Positions 18,231 through 27,984 of a stretch of 64,000 nucleotides of DNA are shown piece after piece. Position 1 is the first letter of the stretch. Each line of letters begins with the position of its first letter. A program made the position numbers and the translations under genes. Below the pieces are notes generated by a model, which saw only the letters and a list, made by a program, of their open reading frames with translations, had not been told where the DNA came from and did no database searches. The stretch spans positions 1-64,000 of the forward strand of contig NZ_JAPSKV010000014.1 of NCBI RefSeq assembly GCF_031181385.1, written 5' to 3'. Origin of the DNA: Fredinandcohnia onubensis. GTDB lineage: Bacteria > Bacillota > Bacilli > Bacillales > Bacillaceae_L.

Positions 18231-19013
18231 CTATTTTTCCCAATTCAAATTCCTTCCTAACAAATGATAAAGTCTCTCGTTATAATGTTTAAAGTAAGAA
18301 ATTAAATCCTGTCTTGTAGTATCATTTAGTTTTGGATATTTGTCTCTGAATTTATTAATAAATTCGAATCGATTTGGTTCCCAGATTGGTACATTTAGAA
18401 AAGTAAGTACTTCCTTATAGATTTGATTAGGGTCATTATAAAAGTCCTCACTATTGATAATTATAATCTGTTCTTGTGGAAATACATTCATCCACTTTTC
18501 AATTTTATTTATATAAATTCCTCTTTCTAAAAACCGATAACTCTCTAAATATGCCTTTCTATCCAATTTCTCATAATAATTTTTCGGTAAATTCTTCTCT
18601 TTTTCAATAAATTCTTCAAATGACGGTAAACGGCCATTAACAAAACAAGAACCATCTCTTGCTCCCATTTGATATTGAGAATATGCACGATCAACTGGGT
18701 TTCGCAAAAGGATAATCAACTTTACATTCGGCATACACTGAAACACTCTTTGAGGAGCTAAAGGATCATCAATATAATTAGGGGTTGCTTCTCCAGTTAT
18801 CACATTTTCCGTATTCAAAACTAACGAAGGAAATTGATCTCGATACCAATCTAACCCTTTTTCATAATGTTTGTTGAAGAAATACAATTCTTTTTCTTCA
18901 GCTGTAGCGATATTTGGGTGCCTCACTAAGTTAACATATAATGCACTCGTTCCACACTTTTGCTGACCAATAATTAAAAAGTCAGGCATTTTTAACTGTT
19001 TGCTGCTATCCAT
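18231..19013 (-). CDS. PAPS-dependent sulfotransferase (Sulfotransfer_1/NDST-like)
   Basis: 260 residues, probably cytosolic. The 5'-phosphosulfate-binding loop is GQQKCGTSAL (16-25), preceded by a beta-strand, and the 3'-phosphate site is LLRNPVDRAYSQYQ near residue 100; both are diagnostic for PAPS enzymes of the heparan-sulfate sulfotransferase group. Also conserved: KELYFFN and GEATPNYI. It transfers sulfate from PAPS to a hydroxyl or amino group, here probably on a glycan, since it is the last gene of an operon with two GT4 enzymes and begins right where the upstream gene stops. Confidence 0.88.
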   Translation of the reverse strand: MDSSKQLKMPDFLIIGQQKCGTSALYVNLVRHPNIATAEEKELYFFNKHYEKGLDWYRDQFPSLVLNTENVITGEATPNYIDDPLAPQRVFQCMPNVKLIILLRNPVDRAYSQYQMGARDGSCFVNGRLPSFEEFIEKEKNLPKNYYEKLDRKAYLESYRFLERGIYINKIEKWMNVFPQEQIIIINSEDFYNDPNQIYKEVLTFLNVPIWEPNRFEFINKFRDKYPKLNDTTRQDLISYFKHYNERLYHLLGRNLNWEK

Positions 19014-20459
19014 TTAATTTTCTCCCTTCGTTGTTATTTCTACAATTTTTTTCAACAATTGTAAATCTGGAAGACAATACGTATCTGGAATACGCTCCAT
19101 GATTTTCAAGCAAATCGGTTCATCAAAAGAATCCATAGTATCAAATAGAAAAATATCTTTAAAGGACTGAATCTGATGTTTGCTCTTTAAAGAGATCCTA
19201 TAATTACCCAGTACGGGGGATTCAACCATTACTTTTGGTTCAACCGACTCTTGAACTTGCAACTCATAATAAACATTCATTAACCGCTGATATAAAAGTT
19301 CAGGGGCCCATTGTTTTAATGCCATTTTTTGCGTGTTAGACCCTAATGTTTGACGAATTTTTTTATTTTTAATCAATATAAATAATTGGTCTGATAATTG
19401 TTTAGAGTTGTTTTTTTGAAAAAGAAACCCATTTTTGCCTGACTCAATCATCTCTGGTATACCGCCGGTTTCTGAAGCGCAAATGGCTTTCCCTGCTATT
19501 TGTGCTTCTATTATGGAAAAAGGCATATTATCTTGCAAAGTCGGCAGGACAACAATATCTATTTTTTGGAGAAGAGAAGGAACGTCATTGCGTGCACCCA
19601 AAAATTTTATGAACTTTTTCATTCCTTTCTTTTCAGCATATTTCTGAAAGTACTCCTTATCCGGACCGTCACCGATGATCCAGCATTCGAAATTTTTTCT
19701 CCGTTTTTTTAAATTCTCTAGGGCATCAAATAGAATAGGATGGCCTTTATACGAAACAAGACGCGAAATACAGCCAATGATTATTTTATTTTTAGTGGAG
19801 GGAACTGGCGGATCGGGTTCTGTTTTTAATTTATCTAAAAAGCTGAGAATATTCCTTGCACAGTAAGGGATGACAGAGATGTCAGACGGAATGTCAAAGT
19901 TGTTTTGGATCTCTCGTTTCATCCATTCGGTTGGTACGATTATTTTGTCTGCAGAGAGTAATCCGTTTAGCTCTTCTGCCATTTGGTACAGCCACCTATC
20001 TGTATCTTCGCCTTGAATTATTCCTAAATTTATCAATTCTTTCGTCATTTGCCCGTGAATTGTACAAATGAGCGGTATATGCTTAGGTTTTATTCTCCGG
20101 AAGATTCTTGTGGATATCACATCTTGTGTGTGAATGACGTCATATTGTGACAAATCAAGTAAAGAGGCAGTTAATTCAAACCGGTACCGGCCCAATTCTT
20201 TTTGAAAAATCCAGGAATCAAGATTTGGGAAATTAGTAGTGTAATAATTTGTTATACTTGGTGAGAGTATCGGATTTGTGATCGACTTTGCAATGGATTG
20301 ACCGGAATTAGTGATATATAGTTCCTCTAAGTTAGGTGATTGTCCGAGTACATCAACCTTATGTCCGTTTCGTTCCAATTCTTGTTGTAATGATTCTATA
20401 TATGTTCCAACACCGCCAGCCTGGGGTAGGAAGAAATAGGTCGCAATTAAAATCCTCAT
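19014..20459 (-). CDS. Glycosyltransferase family 4 with C-terminal extension
   Basis: 481 residues. The start YFFLPQAGGVGTYIESL is the GT4 acceptor-side glycine loop. The donor half has IGCISRLVSYKGHPILFDAL, IIGDGPDKEYFQKYA and the E-x7-E-like NMPFSIIEAQIAGKAICASETGGIPEM. About 90 extra residues follow the GT domain, of unknown role. It is a paralogue of the gene at 20780-22015 (shared TERGIPEM-like and HTQDVISTR motifs). It probably extends the same glycan that the downstream sulfotransferase modifies. Confidence 0.88.
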   Translation of the reverse strand: MRILIATYFFLPQAGGVGTYIESLQQELERNGHKVDVLGQSPNLEELYITNSGQSIAKSITNPILSPSITNYYTTNFPNLDSWIFQKELGRYRFELTASLLDLSQYDVIHTQDVISTRIFRRIKPKHIPLICTIHGQMTKELINLGIIQGEDTDRWLYQMAEELNGLLSADKIIVPTEWMKREIQNNFDIPSDISVIPYCARNILSFLDKLKTEPDPPVPSTKNKIIIGCISRLVSYKGHPILFDALENLKKRRKNFECWIIGDGPDKEYFQKYAEKKGMKKFIKFLGARNDVPSLLQKIDIVVLPTLQDNMPFSIIEAQIAGKAICASETGGIPEMIESGKNGFLFQKNNSKQLSDQLFILIKNKKIRQTLGSNTQKMALKQWAPELLYQRLMNVYYELQVQESVEPKVMVESPVLGNYRISLKSKHQIQSFKDIFLFDTMDSFDEPICLKIMERIPDTYCLPDLQLLKKIVEITTKGEN

Positions 20460-20502
20460 GAGATCAGTACCTCCTTTTGCTTGAATAATTTGATAAAGTT
20501 AA

Positions 20503-20775
20503 CTACTCTTTCTTGTTTGTTAAATAGGATTTTAACTCCTTATAAATATCAGGATCAGGAATCACGTAGTCTTCAGATAATGCGTTTCGTATTTGTTGCC
20601 ATTCGTTTGATTCATCTCCAATCAAATCTTTGGTTATGAACGTATTTTCTAGTTTTTGAGACTCACAGTTTTGATCATCAAGAGTTCCCTCATGCAAATT
20701 TGGTAGTTTATTTCTTCGTTTTCGTGTCTTTGAACTTTTTTTTCTATTCGAATTTATTTTTCGCTTCTTCCCCAT
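20503..20775 (-). CDS. Small hypothetical protein, basic N-terminus
   Basis: 90 residues from ATG 20775, with GGAGG 9 nt upstream. The first 30 residues are almost all Lys, Arg, Asn and Ser (MGKKRKINSNRKKSSKTRKR); the rest is acidic and helical. Similar Lys-rich small proteins recur in this window (41193, 43810), so a nucleic-acid- or coat-associated role is possible but unproven. It sits between two GT4 genes in one operon. I do not recognise the family. Confidence 0.6.
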   Translation of the reverse strand: MGKKRKINSNRKKSSKTRKRRNKLPNLHEGTLDDQNCESQKLENTFITKDLIGDESNEWQQIRNALSEDYVIPDPDIYKELKSYLTNKKE

Positions 20776-20779
20776 GTTG

Positions 20780-22015
20780 TCAATCCTCCGTAAATAGTCG
20801 GTAAATCGCAAGCGTCCGGTTTATCATTTTATCAATGGACCAATTATTCATGGCATGTTCTTTTGCCGCAGCAGAAAGCATGTTACTAATCGTCTTATTA
20901 TCTATTACCTTCTTTATATTCTGATATAGTAATTCACTTTCCCCCTTTGGCGAAATTAATCCCGACTTATCATGGATGACCATTTCCGGAATTCCGCCTG
21001 CATCAGTTGTAACGATTGGTTTTCCAGCAATTTGGGCCTCCATTAGAGCAAATGGATGATTATCCTGTATACTCGGCAAAACAACCAAGTCCATTTGTTT
21101 TAGTAATGCGGGCACATCATCTCTAGTACCTAAAAAGATGATGTGTTCTTCAATCCCCAAATATTTTGCGTACATTTTTAATTCCTTGCGTAAACTACCA
21201 TCTCCGATAAACCAGCAAATCCAGTCATTTCGCTGTTGCTTTACTTTTGCTAAGGCTTCTAGTAAGAATTTATGTCCTTTTACTCGATCCAATCTTGCTA
21301 GGCAACCGATTATTATATTGGCCTCGGGTGGAGCGGTCTGCGATTCCTCCTCCATCCTATTAATAAATTGCTTAATATCGATTCCGTACGGGATAACTTT
21401 TAAATGTTCGTCACTAATATTAAATTCTTTTTTTAACAGGTTTTTTAACCACAGCGTCGGTACAATTGTTATATCACTTGCAACAGCACCATAATGCTCT
21501 TCTGTGGCAAAATAGCGCGATATAAATGTTTGTCTCCATCGATCTATTTCAGATTCGGTTACAGCTTTTTTAACATGACGGATATACTCTAATGTATAGC
21601 AGCCATGGAGGGTTGAAATTAGTGGGGTGTCTTTTGGTTTTACCCGTGAAAGGGCTCTTGTAGAAATAACATCTTGAGTATGAATTAAATCGTATTTTTT
21701 TAAATCAAAATAGGCAGCAGCTGCTTCAAAACTATATCTTTCTGTTTCATGTTTTGCTATTAAATTCATTTCAGGATGATTGGATTTGAAAAATGGCTGT
21801 AAAATTTTCTGCACTGATTCCACAATAATTGTTTTATTTATGGAACGGCCGTCATTTACGATGTGGTATTTTTTCTCAATCGGATAATGACTTAAAATGT
21901 CCACTTCATAATCCATATTAATGAGAGCTTGATATAGTCCTAGAACGTAACTCCATACTCCTCCTGCCATAGGAAGAGGCCAGAATGTAGCTAATAAGAT
22001 CTTCATTGTCTCCAC
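20780..22015 (-). CDS. Glycosyltransferase family 4
   Basis: 411 residues, first gene of the operon running to 18231. N-terminal acceptor loop FWPLPMAGGVWSYVLGL, then HTQDVISTRALSRVKP, the donor domain start IIGCLARLDRVKGHKFLLEAL, IGDGSLRKEL, and NHPFALMEAQIAGKPIVTTDAGGIPEM with the paired Glu of GT4. Soluble, with no membrane segment. The donor sugar is unknown. The upstream region shows a sigma-K type -10. Confidence 0.88.
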   Translation of the reverse strand: METMKILLATFWPLPMAGGVWSYVLGLYQALINMDYEVDILSHYPIEKKYHIVNDGRSINKTIIVESVQKILQPFFKSNHPEMNLIAKHETERYSFEAAAAYFDLKKYDLIHTQDVISTRALSRVKPKDTPLISTLHGCYTLEYIRHVKKAVTESEIDRWRQTFISRYFATEEHYGAVASDITIVPTLWLKNLLKKEFNISDEHLKVIPYGIDIKQFINRMEEESQTAPPEANIIIGCLARLDRVKGHKFLLEALAKVKQQRNDWICWFIGDGSLRKELKMYAKYLGIEEHIIFLGTRDDVPALLKQMDLVVLPSIQDNHPFALMEAQIAGKPIVTTDAGGIPEMVIHDKSGLISPKGESELLYQNIKKVIDNKTISNMLSAAAKEHAMNNWSIDKMINRTLAIYRLFTED

Positions 22016-22041
22016 CCCAACGTTTTCTTTAGGATACTTAA

Positions 22042-22050
22042 TAGGATATG
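22042..22050 (-). promoter_or_regulatory. Sigma-K-like -10 box before the GT/sulfotransferase operon
   Basis: On the minus strand CATATCCTA matches CATANNNTA, 27 bp upstream of the ATG at 22015. No AC lies at the right distance (CA is found instead), so the -35 is imperfect. Confidence 0.4.
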
Positions 22051-22226
22051 CAGCCTAAACATCAATTGCTAATAGCAGAAGCGTTATCCTAATAAAGGAA
22101 TTCTTACCTTTTAATATTGATTCACATTAGACATTTTTCGTGTTAAACTTACAAATATTATATTATTCTTATAATCTTAATTTTATAAAATAAAATTGGG
22201 GACAATTATGAAAAGGGGGAAAGTGT

Positions 22227-23462
22227 ATGAAACAAATATTACACAAATGGAACCAAATTAGCCTTGTTAAACGAATCCTTGCTGGTATTATCGTAGGTAT
22301 CTTTTTGGCATTAGTTGTTCCTGATGGAGCACAATGGGTTAGCATTTTCGGTTCTTTATTTGTAGGTGCATTAAAAGCTGTTGCACCGGTATTGGTCTTA
22401 TTCTTAGTTATTGACGCCATCGCTAAACATCGAAGTGGGACTCAAACAAATATCAAATCAATTATTGGTTTATATGCTATCAGTACATTCCTAGCAGGAT
22501 TTGTAGCTGTACTAGCAAGTTTTATCTTTCCAGTAAAGTTGTCACTTGTCTCGGGTGCAGAAGACCTTTCACCTCCAAGCGGTATAGTAGAAGTTCTTCA
22601 AACTTTACTATTTAACATTGTGGACAACCCTATCAATGCTCTAATGAATGCAAACTACATCGGAATTCTTGCTTGGGCAGTAGTTCTTGGAATTGCGTTG
22701 AAAAATGCAAACGACACAACCAAGACATTAATTTCTAACGTATCTGACGCAATTGCATCAGTTGTAAAATGGGTGATCAGCCTAGCTCCTATCGGAATCA
22801 TGGGTCTAGTGTTCGACGCATTTGTGACAAATGGACTATCTGCATTAATGGAATATGGAACAATCCTAGGCCTTCTACTAGGCTGTATGTTCTTTATTGC
22901 ACTTATTGTGAATCCATTAATTGTTTATCTCTTTACTCGTCAAAATCCATACCCGCTTGTCTTTAGATGTATAAGAGAAAGTGGAATTACAGCATTCTTT
23001 ACTCGTAGCTCAGCTGCGAATATTCCGGTTAACATGAATCTTTGCGAAAAACTTGAACTAAATAAAGACACTTACTCGATTTCAATTCCATTAGGCGCTA
23101 CGGTAAATATGGCTGGTGCGGCAGTAACGATTTCTGTTTTAACTCTTGCGGCCGTTCATACACTTGGCATTGAAGTTGATTTTGGAACAGCACTTATACT
23201 CAGTGTGCTATCAGCTGTTTCAGCAGCAGGTGCATCTGGTGTTGCTGGTGGATCACTTCTACTAATTCCGTTAGCATCAAGCCTGTTCGGAATTCCAAAC
23301 GATGTTGCCATGCAAGTAGTTGCTGTTGGTTTCATTATCGGTGTCCTTCAAGATTCTTGTGAAACTGCCCTTAACTCATCATCAGACGTACTTTTCACAG
23401 CCACAGCTGAATACGCCAAGAAGCGTAAAGAAAAGCAGGACGTTGTGATTAAGTCTGCGTGA
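22227..23462 (+). CDS. sstT: Sodium:serine/threonine symporter SstT
   Basis: 411 residues, dicarboxylate/amino-acid:cation symporter superfamily. The start [21 protein letters not shown] and the motifs [23 protein letters not shown] and [13 protein letters not shown] are those of SstT rather than GltP. About eight membrane helices plus two re-entrant loops. It imports serine and threonine. It stands alone between the GT operon and a coat-like gene. Confidence 0.93.
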   Translation: MKQILHKWNQISLVKRILAGIIVGIFLALVVPDGAQWVSIFGSLFVGALKAVAPVLVLFLVIDAIAKHRSGTQTNIKSIIGLYAISTFLAGFVAVLASFIFPVKLSLVSGAEDLSPPSGIVEVLQTLLFNIVDNPINALMNANYIGILAWAVVLGIALKNANDTTKTLISNVSDAIASVVKWVISLAPIGIMGLVFDAFVTNGLSALMEYGTILGLLLGCMFFIALIVNPLIVYLFTRQNPYPLVFRCIRESGITAFFTRSSAANIPVNMNLCEKLELNKDTYSISIPLGATVNMAGAAVTISVLTLAAVHTLGIEVDFGTALILSVLSAVSAAGASGVAGGSLLLIPLASSLFGIPNDVAMQVVAVGFIIGVLQDSCETALNSSSDVLFTATAEYAKKRKEKQDVVIKSA

Positions 23463-23501
23463 TTGATTAGTAATTTCAAAGTTTTATTTTCTATACTCCA
23501 A

Positions 23502-23536
23502 GAAAACCACCCAATCAATTATGGGTGGTTTTCTCT
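23502..23536 (+). terminator. Terminator of sstT
   Basis: GAAAACCACCCA pairs perfectly with TGGGTGGTTTTC around an 8-nt loop. Confidence 0.85.
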
Positions 23537-23675
23537 ATGTCTTCTTTACCCATGTGTTATTTACCTAAAAAATAGGCTTGGTTATTAGGTATAAGTCCAC
23601 TTCATATGAATCCCCAGACATATAATGATATTGTTTTAACACCACTATTACAGAAAAAACAAAGGAGCGATTTCA

Positions 23676-23933
23676 TTGAATTTTTTTCTTCCCCCAGTAA
23701 ATCCAATAGCGCCAGAAGATATCCACGATCTAAGTAGACAGCAGGAATACGGAATGCCGTTTGGTCAACCATTTGGACAGCAGTATGGACAGCCGTACGG
23801 AGGGTATTATCCTCCACGTCCACCTCGACCTCGACCTCGTTGTCGCTGGGTGCGTGAATGTAGATGGGTGCGCAGATGTAGCCCATATGGTTATGGTTAC
23901 GGTGATTCACAATATGACAATGATTTCTATTAA
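23676..23933 (+). CDS. Gly/Tyr/Arg-rich spore coat-like protein
   Basis: 85 residues from TTG 23676 with AAAGGAGCG upstream. The middle is a short repeat (PFGQPFGQQYGQPYGGYYP), then a Pro-Arg run, two copies of C-R-W-V-R and a Tyr/Gly tail. This composition is typical of small Bacillus coat proteins that crosslink through Tyr or Cys. The upstream CATATAATG is one base off a sigma-K -10. No named family recognised. Confidence 0.65.
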   Translation: MNFFLPPVNPIAPEDIHDLSRQQEYGMPFGQPFGQQYGQPYGGYYPPRPPRPRPRCRWVRECRWVRRCSPYGYGYGDSQYDNDFY

Positions 23934-23950
23934 GTAGTTAACATGAGTAA

Positions 23951-23984
23951 GACAAAGGGAAACTATCTCCCTTTGTCTTTTTTG
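23951..23984 (+). terminator. Terminator of the coat-like gene
   Basis: GACAAAGGGA pairs with TCCCTTTGTC around a 7-nt loop, followed by six T. Confidence 0.9.
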
Positions 23985-24112
23985 GTGAACAATAAAATAG
24001 TTTGTACGTGAAGTTGATAATGAGGAGAAACACAAATTGGGCAGTTCCTAATAGAAAAGCATTTTAACTTTGAGATTAAAATATTACAAATAAAAAATAC
24101 ATTACAGCGTTA

Positions 24113-25117
24113 TTATTTTTGTATTAACTCTTCCCTGTCATCTGTTTGTGGAGGCTCCTCCAACCACCCATGTTTAATCATAATATTGGCCCCGTCCTCA
24201 GCATACAATGAGATTTCTGGAATTAAAGAGGCATATTTTAATCCTAGATCTCTCCTAGGGCTAGCCGCCATGGCCATTCCAAAATTCCCAATACCCGCTG
24301 CAATCATTGCTGATACATGAAACATAATAAGTTTATCAGAGAAAACACTTGCATTACTATCCGTAACAGCTGAATCCCAGCTCATAGGAGCAGGAAGATC
24401 CTCTTTGATTAAAAAGTCACTAAAAAGCTCTATATATTTTTGAGAAAGTTTCTTTCCTCTTATTAAAAATTGTTTTACATCCTTACCTTTCGCGATCTGT
24501 GCAAATCCTGTCATTAATACCTTACCAATCGCATTGGTTTGTATATTTAAAAATAAATGACTAATTTCGACTGAAGTTAGGGCTCTCTTTTTTCCAACGA
24601 ATCCAGCCAGAAAATGCTGCTTCTCTACAAAATCAACCTTGTCAGGAATAGAAATATAAGGAGGTCTTACATAAGTCCCTTGTTTTAACATCATTTCACG
24701 TGTTTGATCCTGCAACTCAACCCCTAAATTTAATATACGCTTATGAAAAGCAACTACATCTGGACGTGTCAGAAGGCCAAGAGCCCCACTACTACCTGCC
24801 ATTCCTAGTATGGACATTTGTCTTAAATACATTAATACAAAAGTATCAGAAAAAAGTCTTGGAGCTTTCACATTTACATCTTGATCTGTAAATCCTAACG
24901 GGATCGGAAAGTCCTCTTTTTCAAAGATATCACGTGCGATTGCTATATTCTCTTTAGAAGCTTCCAATGTAAATTTAATAATTGGACGAGTCTCTTCATC
25001 CTCTACTTTTTCTAAAAAATATAAGTTGACACATACAGCTAAAGTATCATTAATGTATTGTGTCCATAAGCTCGACATTTCCGCAGCAGTTAAACGAATT
25101 TTGGATTTATCTTCCAT
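24113..25117 (-). CDS. DUF3231 family protein
   Basis: 334 residues made of two similar helical halves (ALGLLTRPDVVAFHKRIL in the first, GMAMAASPRRDLGLKYASL in the second). Each starts with a segment like LTAAEMSSLWTQYINDTLAV or LTSVEISHLFLNIQTNAIGK. This duplicated four-helix, ferritin-like pattern is that of the DUF3231 family, common and multi-copy in spore-forming Bacillaceae. No signal peptide. Its function is not established, although relatives are linked to spores. Confidence 0.8.
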   Translation of the reverse strand: MEDKSKIRLTAAEMSSLWTQYINDTLAVCVNLYFLEKVEDEETRPIIKFTLEASKENIAIARDIFEKEDFPIPLGFTDQDVNVKAPRLFSDTFVLMYLRQMSILGMAGSSGALGLLTRPDVVAFHKRILNLGVELQDQTREMMLKQGTYVRPPYISIPDKVDFVEKQHFLAGFVGKKRALTSVEISHLFLNIQTNAIGKVLMTGFAQIAKGKDVKQFLIRGKKLSQKYIELFSDFLIKEDLPAPMSWDSAVTDSNASVFSDKLIMFHVSAMIAAGIGNFGMAMAASPRRDLGLKYASLIPEISLYAEDGANIMIKHGWLEEPPQTDDREELIQK

Positions 25118-25210
25118 GTAATCAACTGACCTCCTAGTCTAGACCTACCAAGGATAATTTCTCCAAAAAGCGAAAAAATTATAATACTATCCCCCAAAAA
25201 TTAAAAAAAG

Positions 25211-25244
25211 TAAAAAAAATAGCACTTGAGTAATCTCAAGTGCT
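25211..25244 (-). terminator. Terminator of the tRNA-Val gene
   Basis: On the minus strand AGCACTTGAG pairs with CTCAAGTGCT around a 4-nt loop, followed by A and a long T-run. Confidence 0.9.
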
Positions 25245-25250
25245 TCGTGA

Positions 25251-25323
25251 TGATTCCGAGAGGGCTCGAACCTCCGACCCCTACCCTGTCAAGGTAGTGC
25301 TCTCCCAGCTGAGCTACGGAATC
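25251..25323 (-). tRNA. tRNA-Val (anticodon GAC)
   Basis: The minus strand folds into a full cloverleaf: acceptor GATTCCG/CGGAATC with discriminator A, D-arm GCTCAGCTGGGAGAGC, anticodon stem CTACC/GGTAG with loop TTGACAG (anticodon GAC), and T-arm GGTTCGAGCC. 3' CCA is not encoded. It stands alone and is followed by its own terminator. Confidence 0.93.
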
Positions 25324-25539
25324 AGTATATGAATAATTCATAATATACATTCGTTTTGAGGGTTTGTCAATTAAATTCTAGTAAATTTATAAGGGTTATT
25401 ATTTTTTTGAGGTTTGATGGTATTTGATGGCCACTTCTTGCTATGAAAATATTAACATCGTAAAAAATGTAGATATATGTTATTATTGACATAAATTCAT
25501 TTTATTTGTATAAATATAATATCAAGGCAAAGTACAATT

Positions 25540-25697
25540 TAATAATCGCTGAATTCCCATTTTTGGGAAACGGGGGAACCAAAAACGTGCAAAAGGGCAC
25601 ACGGGGTGAATCCTTTTTTATAAAGGTAGGAGATACTCTTCATCCGAATCCGACAGCTAACCTCGTAAGCATTTGGAGAGAGCATTGTTGCGCAAAT
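25540..25697 (+). promoter_or_regulatory. c-di-AMP riboswitch (ydaO/yuaA class)
   Basis: The leader contains the class landmarks in order: GGGAAACGGGGGAACC (25565-25580), ACGGGGTGAATCC (25601-25613), a GTAGG segment, CCGAATCCGACAGCTAACC (25644-25662) and CTCGTAAGC. These form the two conserved ligand-binding halves of ydaO-type aptamers. A terminator follows at 25707-25736, then the symporter gene. In this class c-di-AMP binding favours termination (an OFF switch). Exact helix ends were not determined. Confidence 0.9.
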
Positions 25698-25706
25698 TTA
25701 TCAATA

Positions 25707-25736
25707 AGCCACGAGCCACACTCTCGTGGTTTTTTG
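25707..25736 (+). terminator. Riboswitch expression-platform terminator
   Basis: GCCACGAG pairs with CTCGTGGT around a 7-nt loop, followed by six T. It lies 10 nt after the aptamer and 89 bp before the symporter ATG. Confidence 0.88.
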
Positions 25737-25824
25737 TGTCTCCAAAAAATGCTATTCACCGTATTACACACCACCCTTTTGCTGCCCAAATTCACACTCG
25801 AATACATCTTAGAGGAGGTTTTTT

Positions 25825-27054
25825 ATGTCATTAACTAAAAAGATTTTATTAGGTTTAGGTCTTGGTGCACTTGTAGGTCTTATCTTAAACTTAACGTCAC
25901 CTTCTATTTTTGAACTTGCGAATACTTGGATATTCGTTCCACTTGGTCAAATTTTCTTGAATTTAATTAAAATGCTTGTTGTTCCAATTGTCTTAGTTTC
26001 TATTACTCTAGGAGTTACAGGCCTTGGTGATCCAAAGAAGCTTGGAAGAATTGGTGCCAAAACGATAACTTATTTTTTAGCCACAACAACGATAGCGATT
26101 ACAATTGCGATCGCTCTTGCTTCCATTTTCAAGCCTGGTGCTGGTGGAGCCTTTGATACGCAAGGGGCAACTTATGAAGGGGCAACTGAGGCTCCTCCAT
26201 TCATGGAAACTTTAATTGGAATTATCCCGACAAATCCATTTACGTCAATGACTGATGGAAATATGCTTCAAATTATTGCATTTGCTATTTTTATAGGTTT
26301 TGCTCTTACCGTGTTAGGCGAAAAAACAAAAGGTATTGTAAATTTATTTGAACAAGCAAATGAAGTGTTAATGTATCTTGTTAATCTTGTAATGAAGACG
26401 GCTCCATACGGTACGTTTGGATTAATAGCGACTGCTATTGGTGGCCAAGGTTATGCAGCAATTAAAGCAATGCTTGCTTACTTCTTAATTGTACTTGCCG
26501 CTCTACTTGTTCACGCAGCCATTACGTATGGTGGCACGATTGCATTATTGGCAAAACGAAACCCAGTTGAGTTTTTCAAAGGTTTTGCACCTGCGATGAC
26601 AGTTGCTTTTAGTACGTCAAGTAGTAGTGCTACACTTCCTATATCAATGGAAACTGCACAAAAAAATCTAAAGGTTCCAGAACCAATTAGTAGCTTTGTT
26701 CAACCATTAGGTGCAACTATCAATATGGACGGTACAGCTATTATGCAAGGTGTTGCCACCATTTTCATTGCACAGGTATATGGATTTGAACTAACTTTTA
26801 CTCAAATTATTATGGTTATCTTAACGGCTGTGCTTGCAAGTGTAGGTACCGCAGGTGTTCCTGGTGTTGGTTTAATCATGCTTGCAATGGTTCTAAATCA
26901 AGTTGGTTTACCGCCAGAAGGTATCGGTTTAATTATTGGTATTGATCGATTACTTGATATGACACGTACAGCCATCAATATCACAGGTGATGCTGCATGT
27001 GCAGTATATGTTGCAGAATCTGAAAAGAAACATACGGATGAAGCAGCTGCTTAA
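25825..27054 (+). CDS. Dicarboxylate/glutamate:cation symporter (GltP/DctA family)
   Basis: 409 residues. Family landmarks: LIKMLVVPIVLVSITLGV, the Ser-rich re-entrant loop AFSTSSSSATLP, GATINMDGTA with the NMDGT signature, and GIDRLLDMTRTAINITGD. The NMDGT and Arg-containing TM8 favour acidic substrates (glutamate, aspartate or C4-dicarboxylates). ATG 25825 has GGAGG upstream. The c-di-AMP riboswitch and terminator in its leader imply that uptake is shut off when c-di-AMP is high, tying it to osmotic and potassium control. Confidence 0.92.
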   Translation: MSLTKKILLGLGLGALVGLILNLTSPSIFELANTWIFVPLGQIFLNLIKMLVVPIVLVSITLGVTGLGDPKKLGRIGAKTITYFLATTTIAITIAIALASIFKPGAGGAFDTQGATYEGATEAPPFMETLIGIIPTNPFTSMTDGNMLQIIAFAIFIGFALTVLGEKTKGIVNLFEQANEVLMYLVNLVMKTAPYGTFGLIATAIGGQGYAAIKAMLAYFLIVLAALLVHAAITYGGTIALLAKRNPVEFFKGFAPAMTVAFSTSSSSATLPISMETAQKNLKVPEPISSFVQPLGATINMDGTAIMQGVATIFIAQVYGFELTFTQIIMVILTAVLASVGTAGVPGVGLIMLAMVLNQVGLPPEGIGLIIGIDRLLDMTRTAINITGDAACAVYVAESEKKHTDEAAA

Positions 27055-27069
27055 TGCTTAATATGTACC

Positions 27070-27107
27070 GAAAGCGACAGGGAGTTTTTCCTGTCGCTTT
27101 CCTATTT
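27070..27107 (+). terminator. Terminator of the symporter gene
   Basis: GAAAGCGACAGG pairs with CCTGTCGCTTTC around an 8-nt loop. Confidence 0.85.
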
Positions 27108-27144
27108 CTCAAGCGTTATAATAATGATGCAGGAGGTTAAAAAG

Positions 27145-27870
27145 ATGACGATTAATAAAGGTACTGTTAGGGAAATGACTATACATAGTAAGATTTTAAA
27201 TGAAGAACTTGAGCTTATCGTTTATTTGCCTGCTACCTTCTCCCCCCTATATAAATATAATGTACTCATCGCACAAGATGGGCGCGATTATTTTAATCTG
27301 GGCAGGGTTGCGAGAGTCGCTGATAAGCTGTTTGAAACAGGTGAAATAAGCAATACCATAATTGTTGGGGTTCCTTATAAAAGCGTTGCAGACCGTCGGA
27401 AGAAATATCACCCAGATGGTGAGCAGCATCATTTGTATAAGCGCTTTTTAGGGGAAGAACTAGTACCATTTCTTGATCAGGAGTTCCCAACCTATCAGAT
27501 GGGGCAAGGACGTGCATTAATCGGAGATTCATTGGCAGCGACGATTTCACTTCTGACAGCACTTGAATACCCTCATACTTTTGGAAAGGTGATCATGCAA
27601 TCTCCCCTTGTAAATGATCATGTTCTGTTGCAGGTTGAACGTTTTGCAGACCCCCATCTCCTTGACCTATATCATATAATCGGGACAGGTGAAACCGAAG
27701 TAAAAACAACAAAAGGTGATATTGAAGATTTTTTAACACCAAACCGAAAATTAAACAAGCTCATCACGAGCAAAGGTTTTCCTTATTTTTATGAAGAATT
27801 CAACGGTAACCATACGTGGAAATATTGGCAGCCTGACTTACCAAGGGCTCTTTCAAAAATGCTTAAATAA
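27145..27870 (+). CDS. yjcH: Alpha/beta-hydrolase-fold esterase, YjcH-like
   Basis: 241 residues from ATG 27145, with AGGAGG 8 nt upstream; the ATG at 27124 lies before this site. Features of the enterochelin-esterase-like group: VLIAQDGRDYF, the nucleophile region LIGDSLAATISLL (G-D-S-L) and the catalytic His in NGNHTWKYW near the C-terminus. Cytosolic. Synteny with the next two genes (yjcG, yjcF) is as in B. subtilis. Substrate unknown. Confidence 0.85.
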   Translation: MTINKGTVREMTIHSKILNEELELIVYLPATFSPLYKYNVLIAQDGRDYFNLGRVARVADKLFETGEISNTIIVGVPYKSVADRRKKYHPDGEQHHLYKRFLGEELVPFLDQEFPTYQMGQGRALIGDSLAATISLLTALEYPHTFGKVIMQSPLVNDHVLLQVERFADPHLLDLYHIIGTGETEVKTTKGDIEDFLTPNRKLNKLITSKGFPYFYEEFNGNHTWKYWQPDLPRALSKMLK

Positions 27871-27984
27871 CCGTTTTTTATTCTATCATTTTCAAATATT
27901 TGTTATAATTATGTTATTATTTTTCGTAATACGACATTAGGTACTTCACGTTTTGAAATTTAAAACTATAGGAGGGCAATAAAA

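Noticed and set aside
25506-25838. Open frame of 110 codons
   Set aside because: It lies over the c-di-AMP riboswitch and terminator and has no ribosome site; the RNA explains the sequence.
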